Shown here in pieces: positions 37,001-46,023 of a stretch of DNA of 64,000 nucleotides (position 1 is its first letter; every line of letters starts with the position of its first letter). Both the position numbers and the translations under genes were made by a program. The notes beneath the pieces were generated by a model that saw only the letters and a list, made by a program, of their open reading frames with translations, made no database searches and was not told the DNA's origin. Origin of the DNA: Haemonchus contortus (Eukaryota > Nematoda > Chromadorea > Rhabditida > Trichostrongylidae). The stretch lies in assembly GCA_000469685.2 (NCBI GenBank), contig LS997567.1:37201505-37265504 (forward strand). Reading direction: 5' to 3'.

Positions 37001-37254
37001 CAGGAACATTTGCTGGGCATTTCAGCGCTCATAAATTGTTGAACAGACTCAAGAAAGAAGTATTCTGGCCTACCATGGTTCAGGATATCAACAAGTGGAC
37101 AAGGGAGTGCCAGCGCTGCTTCGCGCATAACGCAAGACCAAAGATAGTACCTCCACTAAAGCCGATCGCTACCACGAAGCCATATGAGATAGTGGGTGTT
37201 GATGTGCTAGAGTTGGGAAACACGACAAGTGGCAACCGTGATTACGGTCATTGA
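34009..37254 (+). CDS. pol: Gag C-terminus plus Pol: zinc knuckle, protease, RT, RNase H, integrase N-terminus
   Basis: 1081 codons, no internal stop. In order: CCHC zinc knuckle CYNCSRFGHIGKDC (about residues 125-138); aspartic protease AILDTGSMISILP (about 203-215); reverse transcriptase about 480-690 with RLCVDYRELNKRIKLDSYPL, FSTLDLCSGYWQIPL and the catalytic YIDD at about 624; RNase H about 770-890 with FVICTDASTVGLGAVLSQE and LTDHQPL; integrase HHCC zinc domain about 993-1040 (HEAHAGTFAGH ... CQRCFAHN). The first integrase Asp sits in VGVDVLELG close to the end. The frame then ends at TGA 37252-37254 and the rest of the integrase is in frame 2. Order protease-RT-RNaseH-integrase is diagnostic for Ty3/Gypsy. 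Confidence 0.93.
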   Translation: MKEWPEHIHLLSTLHRVEPREAYNAVKELALSIEQSKLMWPSEGGRKYDKQSWKQRAATYHEGPSRTDSDKLVNPEARYEVGRPKTGDTWKRDAQRASREAPNVNTGRITESRREEKGSKEQRRCYNCSRFGHIGKDCPLRETVVKQIASKPPEKEQRRSTDVAQIVDRARSLGVRAGELSEMPLVGSMVPAWAHLMDMRVPAILDTGSMISILPVGLLARAQKEAFDMEKLEVLPEESMVPVYDASCNRMNFLGAIKMQVYLEGGNTAIVAFHIADTNDKDILLGMNALDRLGVQLVIRSEIGDDTEKDARGVTVVRRLYVPPHGSAILHAHCECEGEQQEGIVWPGKGGITAGVFRIHNQSLQVPVINDSDQPMIFREGEEVGRWGTEKWRENWEELNPLMMDSESQEYSEPERKLILYEQIRESSKVESLSEDLISVLEEFPNAFSICDRELTGTNRVEMDIDTGESKPIKMKTRPVPFGIREKLKKLLSDLENRKIIEKSCSEWAFPIVLVEKKDGSLRLCVDYRELNKRIKLDSYPLPNIDAVLQSMSGKSYFSTLDLCSGYWQIPLTAEAREKSAFTTPEGLFQFRVTPFGLSTSPAVFQRVMDTVLRDLLGAEVFCYIDDIIICTDTRERHIDLLREVFTKLQDAGLRLKAQKCVLMQTRVNFLGHVIDRDGIHMDPAKVESITKYPVPKNAKELRTFLGMASFYRKFCLGFAKAAESLFSLISPKATWRWTDEHKVAFGKVKGMISTSPGLSQPNIEKARDGSKPFVICTDASTVGLGAVLSQEGEDKQLHPIYFASKGLSKAERRYHVTDLEALAVMFAIRRFHMFIYGLPTIVLTDHQPLTALFNRTNVSARVLRWSLEIQRYNLVIKYVKGKSNVVADALSRGAAVWSDEEPIQEIGDAVVNTVQVVQSKTKWMKELEEDSEIAPILEAVARGDEKRVFLLTGLKNPVRAADFVIEEGELKMFQKDGTLVYVAPKSARYEIFHEAHAGTFAGHFSAHKLLNRLKKEVFWPTMVQDINKWTRECQRCFAHNARPKIVPPLKPIATTKPYEIVGVDVLELGNTTSGNRDYGH

Positions 37255-39202
37255 CCACTTTTCCAAATTCGCTGCGGCATACCCGGTGCCCAACAAATCA
37301 GCAGAAACGATAGCGAGAACCCTCTTTGTGCGATGGATCGCGGAAGGATGCCGCTGGCCAAAGGTGATCATGTCTGACAAGGGGGCAGAGTTCGAGAACC
37401 GGGTAATGGAGGAGTTGACAAAGATCACGAAAATCGAACAGATAACAACGAAGGGTTATAACCCGAGAGAGAATGGCATTACGGAACGATTAAATGGAAC
37501 GATAGTAGCAATGTTGCGACGTAGTACGGTGGTTCCGGTGGAGTGGGACGTAAGATTGCCGTTCTGCATGTTCGCATACAATATAACACCGCATCAGGCA
37601 ACCGGTGAGAGCCCATACTTTATTTTACACGGTGTGGATCCAGGTTATCCATCGGGAGTAATTCCTAACGGTGGAGTGTCGTGGTATACGATGGATGAAA
37701 GTAGGGATGATTATAAGGCACAGCTATTGCAGGCGATGGCTGAAGTCCATGATAGAGTTAAAGAGTATAATGAACGGATACGAGGAAAAATGAAAATGGA
37801 GTATGACAGACGAAATAAGGTCGACATTAGTAAGCATCCTAAAGTAGGAGATAGGGTCTATATGTTGTCTCCAAAAGAGAAGGCCATGAGCGCTCATCCA
37901 AAGCTGACCTGTGATTGGGCTGGGCCTTTTCGAGTGATAGAGGCGAGTGAGAACTCGGCGGTCATCAGTAGAATAGGGGAGAACGTAGAGCCCATACGTG
38001 TGCAATTTGACATGTTGAGGATTGTACCGCCCTATATTTCCGACGATCGTATCGATACAGTAACAAGTAGAGGTAGAAGGGGAAGAAGAGCAAAAGTCAG
38101 TGTAAACAAAGTAAGTAGTACATGTTTCAGAGGCGCCGAAATCCGCGCAAAGAGCGACAAAGGTCATTTGGAATACACTTGTGAAGAGGGCTGCCTGAAT
38201 GACGTGAAACTCGGCGAGCTCGCAGGAATCCAGTTTCCAGGAGCATTTTCGCAGAAGCCGATGGGGTCACTTTGGAATGCGTGGAGAGCGGCTAGCATAT
38301 TCATTCGCATGGACCTGGACATGGCGTCGAAGATAAAATTTTGGAAGGATGGCGCAGTATGTCTCGATGAAGAAGCTCTCCAGATTGTGCTGCGTGTCGC
38401 GTATTCGAAGTGTCTTGACTGGACCGAATTCATTTGTATGACGGATGGCATCAGGAAACACGAGAAGATTGAGTCGTTTGGATTCGAAAAGACCTATGAC
38501 TCCGCCCTGAAAAAGCTGAAAAAGGAGCTTGAAGAGGAGGAAAAGAAGAAACGACAGATAAAACAAGGCCCAACGGCCTTCGCAGCTCCAGCAAGTGCTG
38601 CGTTACTCGAGAAGGACGGGCCGAAAAGAGGAATAACGACGAGAGTTGCAACTTCGTTCAAGCAGCTTCGGGAGATCCTGACGGAATGGACAACACATGC
38701 CATTTGGATCATTGTGTGGCCCGAAGAGAAAAATTTTAAGGAGGAAATCTGTGAAATTGTTAAGGCATGCGGGCAGGATTTGGCCGAAGGAGGACAGATA
38801 GTAACTGCATGGCCTCCGGTCATCGAGAAAAATGTGGAAAATTGGAAGTCGATGGTGGAAATATGGTCTATGTTGGGTGAGACCATAAAGAGACAAGCCG
38901 GTGCGGGACAGTTCTATAGTGCGGCAGGTGCAAAAGTAGAAAATGGTCGGGTTTTTTGTGAGATAGGATCACCAGAGATAGCATTGTATTATTACGGTTC
39001 CAATTTTGCCGTAGGTTGTGCGAAGTCGTTATATGAGTGTATAAGAAAAAAGCTGAGTGGAAAAGTAGAGCTACCAGAAATTAAGAGAGTAGAGTATCAG
39101 CCGATGTGGGAATCGGCACGAGAGGGGGGCGGCATGTCAGTGAGCAGGTCAGTGATCTGCACTAGGAAGAGGAGGGCGTTGGGCGGGAAACAGACAACAT
39201 AA
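37229..39202 (+). CDS. Integrase catalytic core plus long C-terminal extension
   Basis: The frame opens without an ATG (first codon GTG at 37229), overlapping the previous ORF by 26 bases, so it is the continuation of Pol after a frame change. Integrase core residues about 1-150: VITVIDHFSKFAAAYPVP, second Asp in MSDKGAEFENRV, Glu in YNPRENGITERLNGTI. A GPF-type C-terminal domain follows at about 225-275 (TCDWAGPFRVIEASENSAV). From about residue 285 to 657 there is an unusual extension unlike standard Gypsy domains. It contains ELAGIQFPGAFSQKPMG, a charged helix KKLKKELEEEEKKKRQIK (about 428-445), THAIWIIVWPEEKNFKE and ENWKSMVEIWSMLGETIK. It has no membrane segment or signal, so it is not a typical envelope. 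The last 22 codons lie inside the 3' LTR. Confidence 0.88.
   Translation: MATVITVIDHFSKFAAAYPVPNKSAETIARTLFVRWIAEGCRWPKVIMSDKGAEFENRVMEELTKITKIEQITTKGYNPRENGITERLNGTIVAMLRRSTVVPVEWDVRLPFCMFAYNITPHQATGESPYFILHGVDPGYPSGVIPNGGVSWYTMDESRDDYKAQLLQAMAEVHDRVKEYNERIRGKMKMEYDRRNKVDISKHPKVGDRVYMLSPKEKAMSAHPKLTCDWAGPFRVIEASENSAVISRIGENVEPIRVQFDMLRIVPPYISDDRIDTVTSRGRRGRRAKVSVNKVSSTCFRGAEIRAKSDKGHLEYTCEEGCLNDVKLGELAGIQFPGAFSQKPMGSLWNAWRAASIFIRMDLDMASKIKFWKDGAVCLDEEALQIVLRVAYSKCLDWTEFICMTDGIRKHEKIESFGFEKTYDSALKKLKKELEEEEKKKRQIKQGPTAFAAPASAALLEKDGPKRGITTRVATSFKQLREILTEWTTHAIWIIVWPEEKNFKEEICEIVKACGQDLAEGGQIVTAWPPVIEKNVENWKSMVEIWSMLGETIKRQAGAGQFYSAAGAKVENGRVFCEIGSPEIALYYYGSNFAVGCAKSLYECIRKKLSGKVELPEIKRVEYQPMWESAREGGGMSVSRSVICTRKRRALGGKQTT
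39120..39134 (+). other. Putative polypurine tract
   Basis: GAGAGGGGGGCGGCA lies immediately in front of the 3' LTR, the position of the plus-strand primer in LTR elements. It is also coding (Arg-Glu-Gly-Gly-Gly). Confidence 0.6.
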
Positions 39203-39480
39203 AAGGGGAGCAAGAGATAGAGTTGTGTTCTGAGTTTTTTTAGTGACCATCCCCCCGCCCACGTCTCTCCTCTGCCGTCCCCCCCCTTATTCGCCGTGAT
39301 TCATTTTTTGTTTGTTTGTTTTCGGTATTGCGGATTTGCATATTATTTTGTTTTTATCGAGTTTCGTTTATTTGTTATTGATTAGTTTCGTTTCAATAAA
39401 CGAATTAATACAGCTCGGTGTATTTCTTGCCATACGTTTCTCGTTTCGATATCTCACTACCGAACCCGACGTTCGGTACA
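39135..39480 (+). repeat. 3' LTR
   Basis: 346 bp, identical to the 5' LTR but with 8 instead of 7 C in one run; AATAAA at 39395-39400. The Pol-extension frame reads 68 bases into it and stops at TAA 39200-39202. Confidence 0.95.
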
Positions 39481-40390
39481 TCACGTCTTATTTTTCCCTT
39501 TGCTTCTATTCCTTTCATTTCATACTTCGATCACTTCTCCTTCAGCACGAGTTCAAGACTCGTCTTTCCTCAATCCTGGCATTGATGTAGTAAGAAGGTC
39601 AAGTGGCGCAAACAGCCAGATTTGATGCAGTTCCAAGAAGGGCATGAATAAGAATGTCCTAACGGACAACTTTCGCTCCTACAGATATGCGTCTCTTCGA
39701 GAAAATCTGTTCCGGTTGGTAATTATTCCAATCACATAGTTCGAAGAAACAGAGCTATAATTGCTTCGACCGGGGAAGTGTTCCTGGATGAATTGGAGTG
39801 AGTTGTGAAATGGAGCAAATTATGCATACATCAGGTTCAAATTCAGAAATATCGTCAATACAACATTTTAAAGAATCACACTCTACAGCTTAGAATTTAG
39901 AAATTTCGAAAAAAAAACTACCCACGGAAGTGTTTCGAAAATGCTACAAATCTTTTACTACTTTTAGCCGTACCAAACCATATGTACTTAGTGGCTTGAA
40001 ACTCATTCATTTACGCATATAAAATATTGGCCGTTCTGCAACAGATTTCTTATGATTGCCCAGTCTTAGACCAGTTTCAATTTATAACCCTAGCAACTTT
40101 TGGAAAATGCGAGCTTTATGGGTTGCTTTTTCACAAAATTAGGTAAATGGTAAAGAATAACTTCATAGGTGAACGTACGGCAGGGTCATTTTTCTAGGAA
40201 TACTTCCCGCTATACCCTCTTAAACGAACGTTGTCGGTTGATTAGAAGTATGTATCCTTACCTAGTTGTAAAGTAGCTCCATAGTGAAGATCACAATACT
40301 TAATTCCAGGCCTATAAGCCATAAATTATTCCCTTACCCCTTGCACTGGGCCTGACTTCCATTTCACATGTATTAAATGTCTCCATTTCG
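39481..40390. other. 3' flank of LTR element, no gene
   Basis: AT-rich with no supported ORF. A minus-strand stretch ending at a good donor (about 40257-40318) is open for 20 codons only and was not accepted. Confidence 0.4.
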
Positions 40391-40391
40391 T

Positions 40392-41061
40392 TTTATTTCA
40401 GCTCTAGATTTTCATAAGCAATCCCTCCTTCTTTATAGAAGGATTTTCGATGATTTCGATGATCTTTATCGACGAACTTTAATATTTTTTGTTAATTTGC
40501 CAGCGCTGCTCCGACCAAACTTCGAAAGGAAAAGCTATGTAATCCTCAACTCAGAAGATCTTTCTGCATATGTTATAGGGTTTCCAGGGTGGTGAGTGTC
40601 AATGTCTTATAAATCGAGCTTCGGGAGGAGTTCTTTCATAGAGATCACGTTCTGAACCCTGATGTTCGGTTTGAATTTCAATTCGAATTCTATGAAAAGC
40701 TAAAATGTAATGTCATTTGAATCAGACTAATGAGAAGAAAACCTTGCTGTCGTTGAATTACTAACCTAGTAATGTTATTGCAGAGCAGTTAAAGTGATTG
40801 CAGTCAAACAGGCACCTTTGCTTTGTAAGAAATTGGTTCAGTCTGCCTACCAAAAAGATTATCATTGTAATCCGATCATGCAGTACAGAATATCAAGTAG
40901 AGTTTCCTTTGAGATTGAGTTTGCTTTGAGAATCACAGCAGTGGACTTAATTCACATAGAAAACTGGTTACTTGTCCCTTCATCAACCACCTGTAGATTC
41001 ACCATAACCGCCGTCTGGGTCAGTCGTTATCCTAACAGTATTCCTCTCGTGACACTGCATA
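40392..41061 (+). CDS. Two candidate exons of an unrecognised gene
   Basis: First piece: acceptor TTTATTTCAG, open from 40392 to about 40589, with sequence such as YRRIFDDFDDLYRRTLIFF and SEDLSAYVIGFPG. Second piece: acceptor TTATTGCAG, open from 40784 to 41061 with KVIAVKQAPLLCKKLVQSA and VDLIHIENWLLVPSSTT, ending at donor GTAAGA. The frame joins only if the weaker donor GTGGTG (40590) is used; the neighbouring GTGAGT would create a stop. A possible third piece follows at about 41270-41332. No start, no stop, no known domain. A pseudogene or coincidence of splice-like signals is about as likely as a gene. Confidence 0.25.
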
Positions 41062-41339
41062 GGTAAGACTATCCTGGAAATTCACGTGGTAAGCCATTCA
41101 GCCAGCCTTTTGCGTTAGGAGCGAACCTGCCTAGTACTGTACCTTCTGTTCCCATAGTTTTTTCCTCCCATCTCCTCCTCAGCCGCCTCCTCTTTTGTTT
41201 ATGGTTCCCACTATACTGAAAAAGTCACCTGATCCCATTCCTTTCAGATGAAAGACCAGTTTATTCACTTTCAGTTCTTTCAGCTTCTCGCACGCATTTC
41301 AATACACTTTCGGTTGGCTTCAAGTGACAGGTATTTTGC

Positions 41340-42341
41340 AGCTTCTCCAGGAGTACGAGTCCTCTGGACCCCCATTTGAAAACAACGTTTTGTTCAAATG
41401 GTAGCCTTGGGTAGCTTGGATTCAGGCTGTCAATGGTCCTATGCATCTAGGATGCCAACCGGGAGAATCAAGCATCTGAGTTCACTTTCATCTTCGTAGT
41501 TTCGTAATGAGATGTTGGCACGAAGCCAAGGGAAAAAAGTAAATAAGAAATGGAACGCAAGTCATTAAATATTATATTAAGGTAAAAGATTATAGCAGTA
41601 TTTAATTTGCCTCCTTCTTACTGTTCCTCACCTTAATAATATTACTGATCAAGTACTGGACCTGGACAGAGACATTTACAAAAAAACTCCAAGCTTCAAG
41701 TGGTTTTCTGTCTTAATAAAAAATTATAAGTTTTGGGGCAAGATGATTTCAACCAAAAATCTGGGGGTTCATGGCGAAGTACAGATCAAAAGGATCTAGA
41801 CTAGATTCCGTCAATACCCACTTTCAACCCAGGGAAAACGAGATGTCTGCCCATGTACTTCTTTAATCGTGTTATACGACAGGGCCATATGTCACGTAAA
41901 ACTCACTTTTATCGAGAACCATCGTGAAAACTACATACGAAGACGTTGACAGGAAAATTTATCATTTTTGAGAAGCCAAACAATGGCTTGTACATGAGCC
42001 ATCCTAAAAATTTGGGAGGTCCGCAGCGTGTGCGCAACAGCGCGCGCGTCGTCGCGGTTGATTGGAGCGTGGTAGCATGCGCCATACCTTCACACAAAAG
42101 TTTTCTTCCATTTTCTGATTTCAGGGAAGGGCAGTTACAGCGAGTCATTCATACAATAGGATACTGTAGTAGATTTCCTACTCAAACATTTGCTTTTTCG
42201 AAACCCACACGTGAGTGGTTCCTTAAATGAATGCGAATCAGTTGTCTCCAGCTAAATACTGTTGGATAGTTTTCAACCCTACGACAGCTTGTGTAAAAGA
42301 GTAAGGAAGCCTCCGTGAAAATGAAAACTCTTCGTAAATAT
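41340..42341. other. No supported gene
   Basis: A 61-codon minus-strand frame (41446-41261) has ordinary composition but no splice or start context that stands out. The part 41980-42110 is GC-richer and may be an old repeat. Confidence 0.4.
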
Positions 42342-43508
42342 TAGGTTGTCGGAAAAACCATTGACATTTTGCATTTTTTTAAATTTATTTTTCCTTCATA
42401 ATAGTCAACAATTAACAAATATATGCACCGTCATTATCGACGATGTATTGCCATTAAACAAGCAACTTGTGGATCCTGCTTGCATAGAATTCCTGAGGTT
42501 TCGAGGAGAAAAGCTCACCAATGTACGTCTCGAGTTGGTTCACATCCTTGAATATCTTATTTTTCAGAGGGTTTTTTAGCTACCCGAGCACGTGATAAAC
42601 TGTAGGAGTCAGGTCTGGTGAATACGGCTGGTGGGTCAAGACATGCCATACAAAACTTTGAAGTTCCTCTGGGTATCCTTCGCAGTGTGTGGGCAAGCGC
42701 TTGGTGAAAGTAGACTTTCCCTTGTTTCTTTCGTAGATCTGCAGCAATAAGGTTCACAGAGTGCACAAGGCTTTGTTGCTAACAGTGGAGTTTGGTGGCA
42801 GGAAGTTCCAGTGAACGATCCTCTTGAATGGCTTCAAGCAGTTATTATTGCCTTCTTAGGTAGGAGTTGTGGTTTGGAGGTCGGGATCCCATGCTCTAAG
42901 CATCCAAGCCGCTGCCGCTTCCCCGGGTGGTTTACGTAGAGAACGCACTTCTCCTGGCTGGAGATTAATTCTTCCAGCCATGCGAAGGTGTACGGAAAGT
43001 CAACAAGTGCAGGCACGAATTCCTCCTCATTTGGAGGTGGTGACCACCCAGCTCACAACTTACCCATACCTCGCATCCATGCGATGGCGAAGCAGGTGAG
43101 TGTCTGCTGTGTCGTGATGACTATTGAGCTCTTGTTTCAGCTCGCGGGAACTACACCTGGAATGCTCTTCAACCAGTTTGGTCGTCATTCAGCTCAACTG
43201 CCTTCCAGACCGCAGTTTTTCGGTCCAGTCAAAGCAGCCATTTTTGAACTAGTGGTAGCAATTTCTTGCGCATCACATATTTTACTTGTCGGAATATTTC
43301 GATTGACGTTGTTTGTGAACTTATAAAGCAGAAGCACTTAATTTGCTGAGTCGAGAGCGATCTTTCGTTGAGAAATGCTATGGCAGATATTGTGCGAAGA
43401 TCGCATTGACGTGCGCATATACATTTTCTGCATTGAACGCTTCAAAGCGATACCCAAAGGTTTCACAACATGAAAACGAAGACGTGCAAAGATTTTTCCG
43501 ACGACCTA
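42342..43508 (-). mobile_element. Inactive mariner-type DNA transposon
   Basis: Inverted ends: TAGGTTGTCGGAAAAACCAT at 42342 matches the complement of GATTTTTCCGACGACCTA ending at 43508. The length of about 1.17 kb is close to a full mariner (about 1.3 kb). The interior encodes a decayed mariner transposase on the minus strand. One end is more diverged than the other, and all three catalytic acidic positions are gone, so it is an old dead copy. Confidence 0.85.
42412..43260 (-). pseudogene. Mariner transposase relic, catalytic triad lost
   Basis: Reading from 43260 downwards in several frames, recognisable mariner blocks appear in order: FKNGCFDWTEKLRSGRQ and LVEEHSRCSSRELKQEL (helix-turn-helix region); WLEELISSQEKCVLYVNHPG (first catalytic block); HWNFLPPNSTVSNKALC; YFHQALAHT (second block); HQPYSPDLTPTVYH (third block); FSSKPQEFYASRIHKLL and DNDGAYI at the C-terminus. 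Mariner blocks normally have Asp in GDEKW, HQDNARPH and PDLAPSDYH; here they are replaced by Gln, Ala and Val. Multiple stops and frame changes. The DD34D-type identity follows from block order and spacing. Confidence 0.82.
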
Positions 43509-45077
43509 CTACACTGCCCCGCTTCGAGTCATGTACATGTCTTGGTCCTTTTTCTCATTCAAGAATTTTTATAGTATTTTTTGACCATTCTTTATATGTT
43601 GGCGACTTTTCATGGAAACCCTTGACATGGGTTTGTGCTCTTTAGAGATGATTTTCTTCGATACTGTTCGAAGGCAGTCGGACCTTTTGAAAAATGGGTT
43701 TTTATGATGCAGTAGCGGCTTTCATATGTTTTCCTGGTTATTTTTTAATATTTCGTTCTACATTTGACTCAGATTTCACTTTTCTTTCTTTGATTTGCTC
43801 TGTTTTTTTATCGACGACACTGCTTGTCATTTTGTCAGTAAATAGGAGTCAAGATGTGTATCCATTACCTGTCTTTCCTCTGAGTTCATGAGCTCTTCAT
43901 CTACATGAGTTAAACCCTTCTCGTTGTAACTTCATGGTTGGCCTGAACTTCTTAGACGGTGGTATGGGGAAGGACCATTGTTCATATTTTCAAGTTGTCC
44001 TTTTTGCGTAGGCGGATGGACTGAACTGTTGCTGTACTCAAACTTTTTGCTCTTCTTAAGCCTTTTTTATAGCTTCCTGCTGCTCAACGAGCTTTCGACT
44101 TTGAAAAGGCTTCGGGCTACATGCGGTGCAGAGGAAGTTCCCTTCCTTTGAACAAAAGAAAAACCATCGTTAATATGACGTCATCATTGAACTTCACCTT
44201 CCAACGGGCTCTCAGGGGGGCTGTGAAGCTCAATGGACTCTCATGAATAAACGATTTGCTCTCTTTTCGCATTGTCCTAGGAAATGTTGAGCGGGTTGTT
44301 AGAACACGTGACGTTTCTTTACAACAATTTTTATGTTCTAACTAAGAACTTCGATTCGACAAAAGATTCGGTGACTTTAAGGAAGTAACCTTGACAAATG
44401 AGGTTATATATGTATGTAGTTATTGGTGGCATCAGCCGCTGGCCCTGTTTCAGGAAGGAAATGAGTTTTTCGGACTGACTAAACCTCATTGTCGGTTTCC
44501 TCATTTTTCATCACTTTTTCACGCTATGGCCATGATGGAAGGGCAAATGCAGGTCGCACCCAATGAACTACCATGATCGTCGCAGTGTCTCCCAATGGGT
44601 GGCACCTCTGTTGTTTGAGAGTTTTTCGCGGAAGAGTTGATTCGGTATTTCAACTTTCAACGAGATTATCTTACTAGTTATCAGTTGAAGAAGTTATTTT
44701 GGAGCAAGGTGACGAGAAGGCACAGGCAGGACAAACTTCATTGTGCCTTCAATAACAAGTAAAAACGTTCAAAAGCCACCCTGTAGGCAGCTGCATACTG
44801 TAGCCAACGGTGCTGGAAGTTCCTTGTCCATCTAGACCCCACGTTCAGACAACTGAATCTTCCGAGCGTTGAGATTTTGGTCTCCCCTCAAACCAGCTGC
44901 GGGAAGAAGCTTCACCATTAGTCCACATTATGATTCGATTTCCGCCTCATTCGGAATTTCGCTATAAAACGTCATGGACGAATCGAAAAGTAGCCGGACT
45001 TGTTGTGGGATATTTAGCCTTTCAGCAAAACTAGATGTCCGTTTTGAAAACGGGCTTTCGTCTTCCAATTTAAATGT
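43509..45077. other. No supported gene
   Basis: AT-rich, short frames only. This stretch contains the 3' flank of the three-exon minus-strand gene. Confidence 0.4.
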
Positions 45078-45860
45078 TTATTTCAACTTTTTTTGAACTA
45101 TCAGGTAAATTTTCCAGACGGCTATTGGGTCAATTTGTCTTGCCCCAATTTGGAGCCTTATTGTTAGTCTCGCTTTTCTCAGAAAGCGGAGTCTGTTGCA
45201 TTGCAAGCAGCGAAAATCTGGCCGATCTTGTTTACAGCCATCAACGAAACACTGACACAAATACGTGTTGAGCGGATAATCAAATTTAAAATCCCGGATT
45301 GATGATAAAGAGAATTTAGCCTGAAAATAAGCAAATTGCAAGGCTGGCCAAGGAATAAAAACAACTTTAGACGATTAAAATTTTCACGGATATTATATGA
45401 TACAAGCTTTTGGAAATCCACTGGAAACGTCTTAGGACTTTCTTGATAAGAGACCACAGTTTGTACCCTAGCAGAGAACTGAACGTGCCTCAATAAATGG
45501 AAAATTCTATCTTCGAATTTTAATCCCTGAGCTCTGCAGCATTTGGGCTTTAATTTGAAGCTTTGAAGAAGCTTCGAAGTCTCTGACGAAGACGATGTTC
45601 CTATGAGAAAAGCGAAATTTACTGGCCTGTGAGCATAGCAGTATCCATGTGGAAAAAAAAACCAGATTTTCCCGCTTCAAAAATTTTCACTCCACTATTA
45701 CCTGTTAAATTTGGATGTGCTCTTGCGCCTTCCGATCCCAGTAATAATAGTTCATTAACAAATTTAAAGTTATCCATATAAATTGGACTTGTTCTCAAGC
45801 TCAGGCTCTGAAGCGACTGCTCTGTGAAGTCGCACTTGGCCAAAACATTGTCAGACCAAG
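45078..45860 (-). CDS. 3' part of an unrecognised gene, three exons, cysteine cluster
   Basis: Three minus-strand exons join in phase: 45860-45702 (acceptor CTTCTCAG, donor GTAATA), 45600-45404 (acceptor TCTCATAG, donor GTATCA) and 45320-45078 (acceptor TTATTTTCAG, stop TAA). The introns are 101 and 83 bases, normal for nematodes. Together they encode about 198 residues, starting in phase so that an earlier exon must exist. Exon one contains SPIYMDNFKFVNELLLLGSE. Exon two contains KFEDRIFHLLRHVQFSARV. The last has CQCFVDGC and, eight residues later, CLQC, a CxC-x4-C-x8-CxxC cluster that could bind zinc or form disulphides. The stop codon overlaps AATAAA. The missing 5' end would lie beyond the mariner remnant at 46024-46596, which may have inserted into an intron or destroyed the gene. 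No family recognised. Confidence 0.42.
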
Positions 45861-46023
45861 CTGAGAAGAAAGTGCGCCTTCCGGCAAATCGGCTGGGTCA
45901 TCAGTCACTCGACGGGGAAACTTTTTGAGTATATTTCCAAACCATAATGGTCATCAATGAGAATTGGGATCGTTTTGATAGTGGCGCTGCTAAAACTTCG
46001 CCTGTCTTTACTCCCATATACTT

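Larger units (their letters stand above)
32153..39480 (+). mobile_element. Ty3/Gypsy LTR retrotransposon, nearly complete, Cer-like
   Basis: A 7.3-kb element bounded by 345/346-bp LTRs (TGTCAG...TACA). Between them lie a primer-binding region beginning TGG, gag, a pol with zinc knuckle, protease, RT, RNase H and integrase in Gypsy order, and a purine tract before the 3' LTR. The LTRs differ only in the length of one C run (7 against 8), so insertion is recent. Two frame changes (about 33976-34003 and 37229-37254) break what is normally a continuous gag-pol, and there is no target-site duplication, so this copy may be inactive, recombined or affected by sequence errors. Domain order and motifs resemble nematode Cer-type Gypsy elements. 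Confidence 0.95.

Noticed and set aside
43288..43320. TTGTCGGAATATTTCGATTG resembling the mariner end at 42342
   Set aside because: It is in the same, not inverted, orientation; the true partner end is at 43508.
45877..46000. An exon upstream of 45860 in either of two open frames
   Set aside because: Both frames look partly coding and neither donor is clearly better, so no extension of the three-exon model was made.
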